Shown: piece by piece, positions 36,333-45,316 of the stretch
Layout of the letters: each line of letters opens with the position of its first letter
Position numbering within the stretch: position 1 is the first letter of the stretch
DNA from: Bradyrhizobium sp. LTSP849
GTDB taxonomy: Bacteria; Pseudomonadota; Alphaproteobacteria; Rhizobiales; Xanthobacteraceae
DNA length: 64,000 nt
Assembly: GCF_000938255.1 (NCBI RefSeq)
Contig: NZ_JYMR01000010.1
Span: 62,001 to 126,000 of the forward strand
Direction: 5' to 3'
The notes under the pieces: generated by a model
Told to the model about the DNA's origin: nothing
Database searches by the model: none
What the model saw: only the letters and a program-made list of their open reading frames with translations
Position numbers and translations under genes: made by a program

Positions 36333-37112
36333 TCAGGAGCCGAACTGCTCGCGCAGGATGCGTTCTTCCAGGCTGTGGCCTGGATCGAACAGCATCCGCA
36401 TCGAGATGGTTTTGTCGGTGAGCACTTCGACGCGGCGGACATCGCGCACCTCGTCGTGGTCGGCGACCGCCGCTACGGGGCGCTTGTCGCCTTCCAGCGC
36501 TTCGATCACGACGTAAGCCGTGTTGGGCAGCAGCGCGCCGCGCCAGCGGCGGGGGCGGAAGGCGCTGATCGGTGTCAGTGCCAGCAATGCGGCGTTGATC
36601 GGCAGGATCGGCCCCTGGGCGGACAGATTGTAGGCGGTCGATCCGGCCGGCGTCGCCACCATGATGCCGTCGGCGATCAGCTCGGGCATGCGCTCGCGCT
36701 CGTCGATCAGGATCCGAAGTCGCGCCGCCTGGTAGGTCTGCCGGAACAGCGCGACCTCGTTGATGGCGTGGTGAAGATAGACGCGGTCGTTGACGTCGGT
36801 CGCGCGCATCAGCAGCGGGTTGATCTCGGATTCATGCGCAGCTTCCAGGCGGGCACGCAGATCGACCGTCGAGTACTCGTTCATCAGGAAGCCGACCGTG
36901 CCGCGATGCATGCCGTAGATCGGCTTTCCCGAGTGCATCTGCTGGTGCAGTGTCTGGAGCATGAGCCCGTCGCCGCCGAGTGCGACAACGATGTCGGCCT
37001 CGTTCGGGTCGCAATTGCCGTAGTCCCTGGTGAGCTGGCCGAAGGCGGCCTGCGCTTCGCTGCTCGAGCTGGCGACGAAGGCGATCCGGTCGTACCGCAA
37101 TGGCTTGGTCAT
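36333..37112 (-). CDS. nadK: NAD kinase
   Basis: A 259-residue enzyme phosphorylating NAD to NADP. The GGDG motif at residues 46-49 ([12 protein letters not shown]), the AINEVALFR motif and the later [19 protein letters not shown] are intact. Short form without extra domains, normal for alphaproteobacteria. It is the first gene of a possible NADK-response regulator-Hpt group (98-base gap to the next gene). Confidence 0.95.
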   Translation of the reverse strand: MTKPLRYDRIAFVASSSSEAQAAFGQLTRDYGNCDPNEADIVVALGGDGLMLQTLHQQMHSGKPIYGMHRGTVGFLMNEYSTVDLRARLEAAHESEINPLLMRATDVNDRVYLHHAINEVALFRQTYQAARLRILIDERERMPELIADGIMVATPAGSTAYNLSAQGPILPINAALLALTPISAFRPRRWRGALLPNTAYVVIEALEGDKRPVAAVADHDEVRDVRRVEVLTDKTISMRMLFDPGHSLEERILREQFGS

Positions 37113-37390
37113 GGCTTCCAGGCAGGTGCTGCTGGCTCGAGAAAGGTCCGCCGAGGTCGTCTATACGACCTGGGCCTGCGTTGTCGAGGATGACCGCTTC
37201 TTAAAGCAAATGGGCGCCCGGTCGGACGGTCGCCAGTCTCGGTTCAGGGCAAAAGCCGGGCCGATCGGGCCGGAAAGCCAGCCTCCGGCCTCCGATCCCC
37301 CAAACCGTCGCAATTGGAAGCTAGAATTTCGGTGATCGCTCGCCAGCGACCGGACGACGTGCGAGCGCGGCAGGGCAGGGAGATTGGGTC

Positions 37391-38986
37391 ATGGACATGG
37401 GTTTGCCGATGCTGCGCCGCGCGGGGCTAGTGCTGGCGGTGTCTACATTCGCGCTCGCGGGTTTGGCGCGCGCGGATGATCCAGTGCCGCCGCGCAATGA
37501 GGCCGCGGCGCCTTCGGGACAGAAAGGCGCGCGCGGCGGCAACGCGCAGCAAAATGCAACCCAGACTTCACCGTCGGCCGCCGAGCAGCATCGTTTGCCT
37601 CCGGACTCAACCACGAAGCAGACGCTCGATCTGCCGGGCCGAACGCTCAACTTCGCCGCGACCGCCGGTTCGATCCGCGTGTTCGACGACAAGGGCGAAC
37701 CGCTGGCCGATATAGCGACCACGTCCTATGAGCTCGACGGCGCCGACCGTGCCACGCGTCCGGTCACCTTCCTGTTCAATGGCGGACCCGGCGCATCCTC
37801 GGCGTGGCTCCAGTTCGGCAATGCCGGACCATGGCGGCTGCCGCTCGACGGCGAGGGGCTTTCACCGTCGGCCTCGCCCGAGGTGAAGCCGAACGCCGAG
37901 ACTTGGCTCGACTTCACCGATCTCGTCTTTATCGATCCCGTCGGCACCGGCTACAGCCGTTTCATCGCGAGTGGAGACGACGCGCGAAAGCGGTTCTATT
38001 CGGTCGAGGGCGACGTCAATTCGATTGCGCTCGTCATCCGTCGCTGGCTCGAGAAGCACAACCGGCTGGTCTCGCCGAAATACGTCGCGGGCGAGAGCTA
38101 TGGCGGCATTCGCGGCCCGAAGGTGGTGCGCCAGTTGCAGCTCCAGCATGGCGTCGGTGTCAGGGGATTGATCCTGGTGTCGCCGCTGCTGGATTTCCGC
38201 GAGTTCACGGGCACGAGCCTCCTGCAATATGTCGCGACGCTGCCAAGCTATGTGGCGGTGGCGCGCGAAGCCAAGGAATCGGCCAAGGAATCGACCAAGG
38301 GGCCGGTCACGCGCGCCGCTCTCGCCGATGTGGAGGCTTACGCACGCGGAGAATTTTTGGCCGATCTCGTCAAGGGCGAGGCGGACAAGGAGGCCACCAA
38401 TCGTCTTGCCGACAAGGTCGCGGAGCTGACCGGCCTCGATCAAGCGGTGAGCCGCAGGCTCGCCGGCCGGTTCGATGTCGGCGAATTCCGCCGTGAATTC
38501 GATCGCAAGAACGGCATGGTGACGGGACGCTACGACGCCTCCGTGCGCGGCTTCGATCCCTATCCGGATTCGAGCAGCTCACGGTTCGGCGATCCCTCAG
38601 GCGACGCGCTTCAGGCGCCGCTGACGAGTGCCGCGGTCGATGTTCTCACACACAAGCTCAACTGGCGGCCGGACGGCTCCTACGAGGTTTTGAACGGCGC
38701 CGTCGAGCGCAATTGGGATTTCGGAGGCGGCATCAACCCGCCGCAATCGGTGTCGGAGTTGCGCCAGATCCTCGCAACCGATGCGAAGCTGAACGTGCTG
38801 GTCGCGCACGGCCTGTTCGATCTCGCCACGCCCTATTTCGGATCGAAGCGGGCGCTCGACCAATTGCCGGCCTTCGCGACGCAGCGGATCAAATTCGTCG
38901 TCTATCCCGGCGGCCACATGTTCTATTCCCGCGACGGCTCGCGACAGGCGTTGCGCGGCGAAGTCGAGGCGCTCATTCGGGAGTAG
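37391..38986 (+). CDS. S10 serine carboxypeptidase family protein
   Basis: A 531-residue exported protein. A signal peptide (MDMGLPMLRRAGLVLAVSTFALAG-LARA) is followed by a Pro/Gln-rich 60-residue segment and the S10 core: FLFNGGPGASSAWLQ, then YVAGESYGGIRGPKVV with Ser near residue 236, Asp in FDLATPYFGSK near 476 and His in YPGGHMFYSRDGS near 507. It would remove C-terminal residues from peptides in the periplasm. Its last 14 bases overlap the convergent serine hydrolase gene. Confidence 0.9.
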   Translation: MDMGLPMLRRAGLVLAVSTFALAGLARADDPVPPRNEAAAPSGQKGARGGNAQQNATQTSPSAAEQHRLPPDSTTKQTLDLPGRTLNFAATAGSIRVFDDKGEPLADIATTSYELDGADRATRPVTFLFNGGPGASSAWLQFGNAGPWRLPLDGEGLSPSASPEVKPNAETWLDFTDLVFIDPVGTGYSRFIASGDDARKRFYSVEGDVNSIALVIRRWLEKHNRLVSPKYVAGESYGGIRGPKVVRQLQLQHGVGVRGLILVSPLLDFREFTGTSLLQYVATLPSYVAVAREAKESAKESTKGPVTRAALADVEAYARGEFLADLVKGEADKEATNRLADKVAELTGLDQAVSRRLAGRFDVGEFRREFDRKNGMVTGRYDASVRGFDPYPDSSSSRFGDPSGDALQAPLTSAAVDVLTHKLNWRPDGSYEVLNGAVERNWDFGGGINPPQSVSELRQILATDAKLNVLVAHGLFDLATPYFGSKRALDQLPAFATQRIKFVVYPGGHMFYSRDGSRQALRGEVEALIRE

Positions 38987-40361
38987 GCCGCCGTTTCCGC
39001 GGCTTGTATCTGCGCGCAATCTCGCGCGCGACGACGCTCGCAGGCTTGACGTTGGCGCCGGCGATCCAGATGTCACTGACCTTGCCGCGCTTGTCGCGGA
39101 CGCGGCGCACCGGCTCGCCATGGCTGGAGTAGCCGGCGGCCCATGCGAGATTGCCGGTGTCGCGGCCGGTCACCTCGATCTCGCCGGCATCCATGAACGG
39201 GTTGTTGAATTGCGGATTGGCGATCAGCACGCGATTGCCCACCGGCACGAAGTCTGTCGCGCCCCAGATCGTCCACCAGCGGCCGGTCCAGTCGCGGACG
39301 CGCCTGTCTGCGGCGCCGCGCGTCTGGAAAACACGCAGAATCTGCATCGCGCCGTCCATCCAGAATGGTGCCGCGCCGTCGATGGAATTGCTGAGGATGC
39401 TGATCGCGAGCTCGCAGCCCGGAATCGAGCAGGTCCGGGAGATGTAGCCCTGGAAGCCGCCGCCATGGCCGAACCAGTCCCAGCCGTCGGTCTTGCCGGC
39501 GTTGACGCCGAGGCCGTAATAGGCCTCGAAACTTTGCGGGACGCGCCAATGATGCCGCGTCATCTCGCGGCGGCTTGCACCGGACAGCACGCTCTTCCTG
39601 GCGTTGGGTGCAAGCTGCGCGAAGAAGCGGGCCGTGTCGGCCGCGGTGGCGACGAAGCCCGCGGCGGATGCCATCGCGTGGGCGGGATTGTCGCCGGGGA
39701 TCACGCATCGCTCGCCCAGCGGCAGCTTTCGGGTATGCCCGCGTGCAAACGGCGTTCCCTTGGCAATCGGCGCGTTCGGCTCGGTCTCACGCAAGCCCGC
39801 TGGTTCGATGATCTCGCGCTTGATCCAGACAGGGTAGGGCTCCTTCGTCACCGCCTCGATCACGAGGCCGATCAGGCCAAAACCGTGATTGGAATATTTG
39901 AAGCGCGTACCCGGCTCGATCGCGGTCGGCAGCTTCAACTCGGCGCGCAGCTCCTTCTCGTCAAGATAGGGACGGCTGTCGATGAACTGGCCGGAATCGG
40001 CGCCGTCACGCGTCAGGCCGGCGCTGTGGGAGAGCACCTGCGCAATCGTCGTCTCAGCAACGCGCGGATGCAGGCCACTGACATATTGGCCGATCGTGTC
40101 GTCGAGCCGGATCTTGCGCTGCTCGCGCAGCTTCATGATGCCGGCGGAGGTAAAGCTCTTCGAATGCGAGGCGATGCGGAAGCGATGGCGCGGGGTGAGC
40201 TTCTCGCCGGTGTCGAGATTGGCGAGGCCGAACGCATGTTCGGCGACGACTTCGCCGCGATGGACGAACGCGACGAGGACGCCCGGCTGTTGGAATGTCG
40301 TCTGTTGGAATTCGATCCAGGAGCCGATGTAGTCGATCGCGGATCGCAGCCAATTGTCCAT
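38973..40361 (-). CDS. Class C beta-lactamase-like serine hydrolase
   Basis: A 462-residue hydrolase without a signal peptide. SxxK is SHSK (Ser65-Lys68), the YSN motif sits in FKYSNHGFG near residue 155, and WDWFGHGGGFQGY resembles the third motif (HxG form). A C-terminal beta domain (WTGRWWTIWGATDFVPVGN) is of the lipocalin-like type seen in D-stereospecific peptidases and esterases. It lies end to end with the S10 peptidase. Cytosolic peptidase or esterase is likely. Confidence 0.85.
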   Translation of the reverse strand: MDNWLRSAIDYIGSWIEFQQTTFQQPGVLVAFVHRGEVVAEHAFGLANLDTGEKLTPRHRFRIASHSKSFTSAGIMKLREQRKIRLDDTIGQYVSGLHPRVAETTIAQVLSHSAGLTRDGADSGQFIDSRPYLDEKELRAELKLPTAIEPGTRFKYSNHGFGLIGLVIEAVTKEPYPVWIKREIIEPAGLRETEPNAPIAKGTPFARGHTRKLPLGERCVIPGDNPAHAMASAAGFVATAADTARFFAQLAPNARKSVLSGASRREMTRHHWRVPQSFEAYYGLGVNAGKTDGWDWFGHGGGFQGYISRTCSIPGCELAISILSNSIDGAAPFWMDGAMQILRVFQTRGAADRRVRDWTGRWWTIWGATDFVPVGNRVLIANPQFNNPFMDAGEIEVTGRDTGNLAWAAGYSSHGEPVRRVRDKRGKVSDIWIAGANVKPASVVAREIARRYKPRKRRPTPE

Positions 40362-40466
40362 TGCGCACCAATTGCGAGAAGAGATTGGTGCGAGAGGCTA
40401 GCCGAGAAAGCGGAACGGGCACAACCCCGAGGTTGTGCCCGTTCGCTCGGTTCAAATACGCGGATC

Positions 40467-41009
40467 TCAGTAGACGAGCGTCGCGCCGGTCGGCTTGTCG
40501 AGCGCTGCGGCGAGCGAGCGATATTCGGAGCTGTCGGTGCCGGCGAGCGAGGCGATCTTGTTCAGATGATACTGCGCCTGTTCGCGGTTGCCCTGCTCGA
40601 GCTGCCAGAGGCCGTAATACTGCCAGGTGCGGACATGGTTCGGATCGTCCTTCAGCGCCAGCTCGTAATAGACCTTCGACGACTGGTAGTCGCCGATCTT
40701 GCGATACGAGTAGCCGATCAAATTGGCGACGTCGGCGACGTCGTCACGCTTGAGCGACTTCAACTGGCCGATCGCGCTCGTATAGTCGTGGCTGTCGTAG
40801 ATCGTGGTGTAGGCGGTGCGATAGGCCGCGAGGAATTTGGGATCGCTGATGGAAGAGCTCTTCTTCTTCTTCTCTTTCTTGGTCGAGGTATCCGACTTCG
40901 GCGGCGACGGATCATCGCTACCGGCGGCATAGGCGCTCGTCAGCACCGGTCCGGCCGCCAGCGCCATCGAGACTAGTCCCGGTACCAGAAGCATGGAAAG
41001 TTTGCGCAT
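40467..41009 (-). CDS. Exported TPR-like protein
   Basis: A 180-residue protein from MRKLSMLLVPGL at 41009. A signal peptide ending near TSAYA is followed by a Ser/Asp/Lys segment with a run of lysines (TKKEKKKKSS), and then three or more tetratricopeptide-like helices (NLIGYSYRKIGDYQSSKVYYELALKDDPNHVRTWQYYGLWQLEQGN). TPR proteins scaffold other proteins in the periplasm. Divergent from a His-rich gene with a shared palindrome between them. Confidence 0.8.
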   Translation of the reverse strand: MRKLSMLLVPGLVSMALAAGPVLTSAYAAGSDDPSPPKSDTSTKKEKKKKSSSISDPKFLAAYRTAYTTIYDSHDYTSAIGQLKSLKRDDVADVANLIGYSYRKIGDYQSSKVYYELALKDDPNHVRTWQYYGLWQLEQGNREQAQYHLNKIASLAGTDSSEYRSLAAALDKPTGATLVY

Positions 41010-41108
41010 CTCAAGTTCTCCCGAATGGAACGTGGCGATCCTACACGATTGCCTGAAGACCGGAACACCCCGCATGCAAAAACATTCCCGGCCGCCGTCC
41101 GCCTGCGA

Positions 41109-41126
41109 GATGACAAACTTGTCATC
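41109..41126. promoter_or_regulatory. Candidate operator palindrome
   Basis: GATGACAA-AC-TTGTCATC is a perfect 8-bp inverted repeat with a two-base centre, 100 bases from the TPR start and 125 bases from the His-rich start. It fits a dimeric regulator site serving both genes. The protein that would bind is unknown. Downstream are two TTCAG repeats 11 bases apart. Confidence 0.4.
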
Positions 41127-41250
41127 CAGATGAACGGAAGCCTGCAATCGGCTTCAGACTGGGTTCAGCGCGCTCCCCCTAGGCTTCCACCTACGATCGA
41201 AGGGTTGGCGAGTGGGCGCCGCCTCAAGATCCTTCAAAGAGGAGACAACC

Positions 41251-41622
41251 ATGTTGAAGACCATTTCCGCAGCCTTGCTTGCAGCTTCCGTGATCGCAGC
41301 CCCGGCCTTCGCAGCCGAGGCCGGCAAGACCACCACGACGACCGCGCCGGTGATCAAGGCGGACCAGACCCAGACCAAGGCGTCGAACACCGCGGCGAAA
41401 CCCGATGCTACCGTCAAGGCCGACGCGAAGACCGCCGGCGTCAAGGCGGACGTCAAGGCAGATTCCAAGGCAAAGGCCATGAACGCCAATGCCGCGATCA
41501 CGCCCGACGAGCACAAGACCGTGCGGACGCATCGCCACCACCACAAGCATCTGTCGGCCAGGAAGTCGCTCAAGGCGCAGCCCGACGTCACCAAGCCGGT
41601 GACGACCGAGAAGCGCAGCTAA
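41251..41622 (+). CDS. Small exported Lys/Ala-rich protein with His cluster
   Basis: A 123-residue protein with an AAAGAGGAGACAACC ribosome site and a signal peptide (MLKTISAALLAASVIAAPAFA). The mature part is low in complexity, rich in Lys, Ala, Asp and Thr, and ends in a His/Arg cluster (RTHRHHHKHLS). It looks disordered and cationic, and a metal-binding or envelope-stress role is possible. Similar short proteins are common in rhizobia. A GC-rich hairpin follows at 41636. Confidence 0.7.
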   Translation: MLKTISAALLAASVIAAPAFAAEAGKTTTTTAPVIKADQTQTKASNTAAKPDATVKADAKTAGVKADVKADSKAKAMNANAAITPDEHKTVRTHRHHHKHLSARKSLKAQPDVTKPVTTEKRS

Positions 41623-41959
41623 CGACTGATCCCGTGAGGCGGCATCCATAGCATTGCCCCGCCGCCTCGCGCGGAGTTCAGGTCCGGCTCGTTCGTCATG
41701 CCTTGTGCGAAAGCTCGAGGTGCTGGCGGCGGGCCGGTGCCTGCAGGCGAATTCCCTTCGATACACGACCACAGGCAAGAATCTCGAAAACAACCCCATG
41801 CACAGTAGCTGGTGATAGATATATCAATGGTTTGACGATCGGTTGCTCTACGGATTTTACGAATCTGTTTGACTCGTCGGGCAAAACATCTCTAGAGATG
41901 CATCATCGCAACCTTGGGGCTAAACGTCTCCGGGTCTGATTGAGCGGCGAGCGTGACCC
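41623..41959. other. Intergenic region with terminator-like hairpin
   Basis: A stem GAGGCGGC (41636-41643) with GCCGCCTC (41661-41668) could end the His-rich transcript. The rest is relatively AT-rich. A short minus-strand frame at 41696-41884 has no start signal and is not called. Confidence 0.4.
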
Positions 41960-42382
41960 TTGGGGCGATTGGCGAAACGTGCGGTGATCCTGGTGCTGCC
42001 GCTGGCGCTCGCGGCATGTTTCGGCAGTGACGGTGACCGTCCATCCCTGATGGAGGGGACCCAGGCCGGAGGCCCGCAGCCGTTTCCCGACAATTTCCGC
42101 AGCGACACGCTGGCCTTGATGCGCGCCTATCTGAACAATCCGGTCGGCGTGCGCGACGCCAGCATCGCCGAACCGGTGCTGCGCGAGATCGGCGGCCGGC
42201 AATTCTATGTCAGCTGCCTGCACTTCACGCCCCGCGAGCCTGACGGCAGCTACAAGACCATGCGCGAGCGTGCCGCTGTCTTCGTCAACGGGCGGGGCGA
42301 CCGCGTCACTGAGCGCACCAACGAGTTCTGCGCCGGCGCGGTTTACACACCCTTTCCGGAACTGGAAAAGATGACGCGATAG
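41960..42382 (+). CDS. Lipoprotein, 140 residues
   Basis: A protein with a TTG start and a lipobox (ILVLPLALAAC-F), so it is likely anchored in the envelope. It has two later Cys residues (VSCLHFT and EFCAGA). Body: AYLNNPVGVRDASIAEPVLREIGGRQFYVSCLHFTPRE. A family of small exported proteins with this pattern exists in Bradyrhizobium; its function is unknown. The start is uncertain by nine bases. Confidence 0.65.
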   Translation: MGRLAKRAVILVLPLALAACFGSDGDRPSLMEGTQAGGPQPFPDNFRSDTLALMRAYLNNPVGVRDASIAEPVLREIGGRQFYVSCLHFTPREPDGSYKTMRERAAVFVNGRGDRVTERTNEFCAGAVYTPFPELEKMTR

Positions 42383-42662
42383 CGCAAAGCCCACCTTCAT
42401 CGGGCGGTGCTAGGACAAGAGCCGCCGGAGCCGCTGGATCACATTTTGGCGAGCTTTGAACGGGGTGGTTTTACCTTGCGACTAATCGTTACGGCTGGCC
42501 TTGCGCGGACGACAAAATCGGTCGTGCAAGCGCAAGTGACGGAACAAAATGCCGTTGTTGCCACCCCGTCACAGTTGCGACCGATCAACGTTCCGGCATC
42601 GCCGCGAAGCAACCTAATTCACGCCACGTTGTTTCCAGAGTGTCGAATTTGAAAGAACGGGG

Positions 42663-43376
42663 ATGATCATGAAGACGATTTTGCTGGGCGCAGCCGCTCT
42701 GCTTGCGCTCGCCGCACCGGCGGCAGCAGCCGACATGCAGCCGCGCACCTACACCAAGGCTCCGGCCTATACGCCACCGCAGCTGATCTACAACTGGACC
42801 GGTTTCTACATCGGCGGCCATGTCGGTGGCGCCTTCGCTGGCGACAGCAGCTTCCAGTCGAGCGACGCCCGCTTCCTGGGTGGTGTGCAGGGCGGCTTCG
42901 ACTACCAGTTCGCGCCCAATTGGGTGGTGGGTGTCGAGGCCCAGTATTCCTGGCTGCCGACCAACAATAACGGTGCCACGTTCCCGCTGGGGACGCAGGT
43001 GACGTCGAATACCGACCAGCTCGGGTCGGTGACCGGCCGCATCGGCTACACTTGGGGCCCGGCGCTGGTCTACGCCAAGGGTGGTTACGCCTGGCGGAAC
43101 GGCGGCCTCGGCGTCAACATCGCCGGCGTGCCGCAAGCCTTCACCACGACCGGCAACAGCAAGGACGGCTACACCGTCGGTGCCGGTCTCGAATACATGT
43201 TCGCGCCGAACTGGTCGGCCAAGGCCGAATACCAGTATTACAATTTCGGCAGCACGACGATCACCTCCGGTCCGGCCGACGTTGTCGGCGTCCGTGGCCG
43301 GGAGGATGAGCATACCGTCAAGGTCGGTGTGAACTACCGCTTCGGCTGGGGCGGTCCGGCAGCCTCGCGCTACTGA
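42663..43376 (+). CDS. Outer-membrane beta-barrel protein (Omp25/31-like)
   Basis: A 237-residue porin-like protein: a signal peptide ending AAAADM, a short linker and an 8-strand barrel of alternating aromatic and small residues. Typical signatures are NWTGFYIGGHVGGAF, GGVQGGFDYQF, WVVGVEAQYSW and the final KVGVNYRFGWG with an end aromatic. Such small barrels are abundant surface proteins in Rhizobiales and Brucella. A strong intrinsic terminator follows at 43402. Confidence 0.88.
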   Translation: MIMKTILLGAAALLALAAPAAAADMQPRTYTKAPAYTPPQLIYNWTGFYIGGHVGGAFAGDSSFQSSDARFLGGVQGGFDYQFAPNWVVGVEAQYSWLPTNNNGATFPLGTQVTSNTDQLGSVTGRIGYTWGPALVYAKGGYAWRNGGLGVNIAGVPQAFTTTGNSKDGYTVGAGLEYMFAPNWSAKAEYQYYNFGSTTITSGPADVVGVRGREDEHTVKVGVNYRFGWGGPAASRY

Positions 43377-43401
43377 CCGCGGGCAGCGACCAAGATCTGA
43401 C

Positions 43402-43430
43402 AAAGGCCGGCTTCCCGCCGGCCTTTCGTT
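43402..43430 (+). terminator. Intrinsic terminator of the outer-membrane protein gene
   Basis: AAAGGCCGGC and GCCGGCCTTT form a 10-bp stem with a TTCCC loop, followed by TTT-CG-TTT. It ends the gene at 42663. Confidence 0.75.
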
Positions 43431-43432
43431 TG

Positions 43433-43464
43433 CCAGCCCCTTGTTGGCCCAGCCCCTTGTTGGC
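43433..43464. repeat. 16-bp tandem duplication
   Basis: CCAGCCCCTTGTTGGC occurs twice in perfect tandem at 43433-43448 and 43449-43464, directly after the terminator. It is probably a replication slip and has no obvious role. Confidence 0.7.
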
Positions 43465-43629
43465 ATTGCGTGAACCATCTGGCGCGTCATTTGCAAGCAA
43501 ACGTTCGGGCGCGCGCCTTCTCACGCGTGTCACGGGGCTCGGGTAAAGCAAAAATAATTTTTGCGACTTACGGAACTCGTGCTCCGGAACGCGTTATTAT
43601 CGAATTGCCGGGCTGGTGGGACAACGAAC

Positions 43630-43872
43630 ATGCGTATCTTGGCGTCGGTGGTGGTGTTCTCGTGCTTCGTCGCCCTGCCGTGCTCTGCCCAAACAATCCT
43701 CAAATCCGAGCCTCTGATGCTGGCACCTTATGAGGTGGCTTTCGTCAAGGACGCGTCTTGTCCGTCCGGCAAGGTCCTGAAGGTGACCGGTGCGATCCGC
43801 GGGCTGCACCGCCGGAAGGCCTGTGTGGCCCTTGCCGGTGAGCAGGCCTCGTTGGCGACCGCGACGCCCTAA
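43630..43872 (+). CDS. Small exported protein, DUF6719-like
   Basis: An 80-residue protein with a signal peptide (MRILASVVVFSCFVALPCSA). The mature part, TILKSEPLMLAPYEVAFVKDASCPSGKVLKVTGAIRG, follows the pattern I know as DUF6719, common in rhizobia (ILKSEP, VxDxSCPxGxxxxVTG). Two Cys residues could bond. Function unknown. The frame upstream to 43561 is not used. Confidence 0.65.
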   Translation: MRILASVVVFSCFVALPCSAQTILKSEPLMLAPYEVAFVKDASCPSGKVLKVTGAIRGLHRRKACVALAGEQASLATATP

Positions 43873-43896
43873 GGCAATGCGGCCTGCGGTCGGGCC

Positions 43897-44151
43897 TCAC
43901 GAACTCAACTGAAGCTCCATCCGGGACTCCCGCTCGGCATCCGCCTTGTTCTTGGCGGGGTCCTCGCCTTGGGCTGCCCGGCAGGACTTGATCTCATAGT
44001 CGTTGTCGAGCACCCGGCGCGGCCCCGGCCGCTCTTCGTTGGTGCCGACGTCCACGACCAGGCCGCTCCGTTGCGCGAGCTTCCAGACGTCGGCCTCGCT
44101 CGGATAGGCCTTGCTGATCTGGGCGTCGTTGCAGAACAGGGCGTAGGGCAT
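43897..44151 (-). CDS. Hypothetical protein, 84 residues
   Basis: From MPYALFCNDAQISK at 44151, with GGGAG and GGGAAG just upstream. It is hydrophilic and acidic, with AYPSEADVWKLAQRSGLVVDV and RRVLDNDYEI, a pattern I know from several Bradyrhizobium proteins. Neither signal nor helix is seen, so it should be cytosolic. Role not known. Confidence 0.65.
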   Translation of the reverse strand: MPYALFCNDAQISKAYPSEADVWKLAQRSGLVVDVGTNEERPGPRRVLDNDYEIKSCRAAQGEDPAKNKADAERESRMELQLSS

Positions 44152-44314
44152 GCTTCCCGCTCCCGGAAACCGCATTAACGACCTGCCGCGGGGAGGGGTT
44201 CCGATACGGGGATTAGATCACGGAGCCGTGATCGAGGTGGCGGGCCCTGAGTCGTAAACGAGTCCTGAATCCCCAAAAAAAGAATCCTTGGGACTCCCCA
44301 GCCGGAATCAGCGG

Positions 44315-44434
44315 ATGTTTCTGGCCATGACGACCGACCTGAAAACCTCCTGCGGGCACATGCTGCTGCCCCTGACGCTGGCACTGGTGGGTGCCTGTGC
44401 GGCCAATCTCTGGCTGGTGTGGTCCTGGCTGTGA
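44315..44434 (+). CDS. Tiny single-helix membrane peptide
   Basis: A 39-residue ORF (or 35 from ATG 44327). The N-terminus MFLAMTTDLKTSCGH leads into one hydrophobic helix (MLLPLTLALVGACAANLWLVWSWL), which ends the protein. It fits the style of short rhizobial membrane peptides; its stop is 17 bases from the convergent gene at 44451. No family is known to me. Confidence 0.45.
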   Translation: MFLAMTTDLKTSCGHMLLPLTLALVGACAANLWLVWSWL

Positions 44435-44450
44435 GAGGCTAAGTCTGCCC

Positions 44451-44822
44451 TCACTTGTCCGCCGGCGGGCGGGTGGAAGGATCGCGGATGGCGGCGCGAA
44501 GCCTGGTCAGCGTCGCCGCACAATATTCCTCCCGCTCGCGCTCGAAGCGCTCCTGATGCTTCTTGAAGCTCGCGATGCGGGCCTGCATCTCGCTGCGAAA
44601 ATCGCCCGTCGACCGCGGCGGGGGGACAGGGGCGGGCGGTGGGCGAGCCGGTGGCGGCTCGGCTTCGACCGCGAGGGCCCGCACGGTGACGATCTCCGTG
44701 GTCACTGCGAACGCAGCCGCGGGGGGCGCCGGCGGATGGAGGTCATCCGTCTTGCCGGTTACCGATTGGACGAAGGCCAGTGTCTGCGCAATCAGCGCGT
44801 CGCGTTCCCTGATCCACTTCAT
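44451..44822 (-). CDS. Hypothetical protein with Pro-rich hinge
   Basis: A 123-residue protein with a helical N-terminus (KWIRERDALIAQTLAFVQSV), a Pro/Ala hinge (residues 50-70) and a charged coiled C-terminus (SEMQARIASFKKHQERFEREREEYCAATLTRLRAA). The ribosome site is AAAGGTGG. Coiled-coil interaction is the only prediction I can support. Confidence 0.6.
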   Translation of the reverse strand: MKWIRERDALIAQTLAFVQSVTGKTDDLHPPAPPAAAFAVTTEIVTVRALAVEAEPPPARPPPAPVPPPRSTGDFRSEMQARIASFKKHQERFEREREEYCAATLTRLRAAIRDPSTRPPADK

Positions 44823-44925
44823 GGTCCACCTTTGTTAGAGCTATTCCACCAAAGTGGGAGCGCCGAATCAAGCAGGCGACCTGCAAGGGATTGCATATTT
44901 TTCCCGAGCGCCCGACACTGGCCGG

Positions 44926-45090
44926 ATGGAATCCAGGGACGACCCGTCGGACGAAGCGCAGGGCTTGCGGCTCGTACGCGCCTTTCTGTCACTGCCGCCC
45001 GACAGACGGGCGGAGGTGTTGGCGTTCGTCGAGGATCTCGTGCGCGTCCATGCCCGGCCCGAGGAGGGCCAGGAGATTTCCCCCATTTGA
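44926..45090 (+). CDS. Small acidic hypothetical protein
   Basis: 54 residues from MESRDDPSDEAQG at 44926. One amphipathic helix pair (LRLVRAFLSLPPDRRAEVLAFVEDLVRVH) resembles the small DNA-associated or anti-activator proteins that follow a LSLPPxxR pattern in rhizobia. No strong ribosome site is visible, so the call is tentative. Confidence 0.5.
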   Translation: MESRDDPSDEAQGLRLVRAFLSLPPDRRAEVLAFVEDLVRVHARPEEGQEISPI

Positions 45091-45163
45091 GCAGGTTTCC
45101 CCGGACGTGACGAATGGTTCCGGGCCGGCCGGGCGGCACCAGATACCCCTTAAGACGGACCCC

Positions 45164-45183
45164 AAGCTTACGCGAAGCTTACG
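45164..45183. promoter_or_regulatory. Direct repeat upstream of the chemoreceptor gene
   Basis: AAGCTTACG occurs at 45164-45172 and again at 45175-45183, an 11-base spacing equal to one helical turn. Tandem sites like this often bind response regulators. It is 134 bases before the chemoreceptor start. Confidence 0.3.
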
Positions 45184-45316
45184 GACGAGCACCGGAAAGT
45201 TATTTTTTAGTAAGTTTACCCCTGTCATTTAGTATTAAATTTTAACGTCCGCCGGTTCCAATGGCGCGGCTGGGGCCGCTTCGGTCGCGTAGGCCGAAAA
45301 TCATTGGAAGGCAGGG

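Noticed and set aside
39120..40976. A 618-codon plus-strand frame
   Set aside because: Antisense to the serine hydrolase and TPR genes; no domain.
41696..41884. A 62-codon minus-strand ORF
   Set aside because: TTG start without a ribosome site, and no family resemblance.
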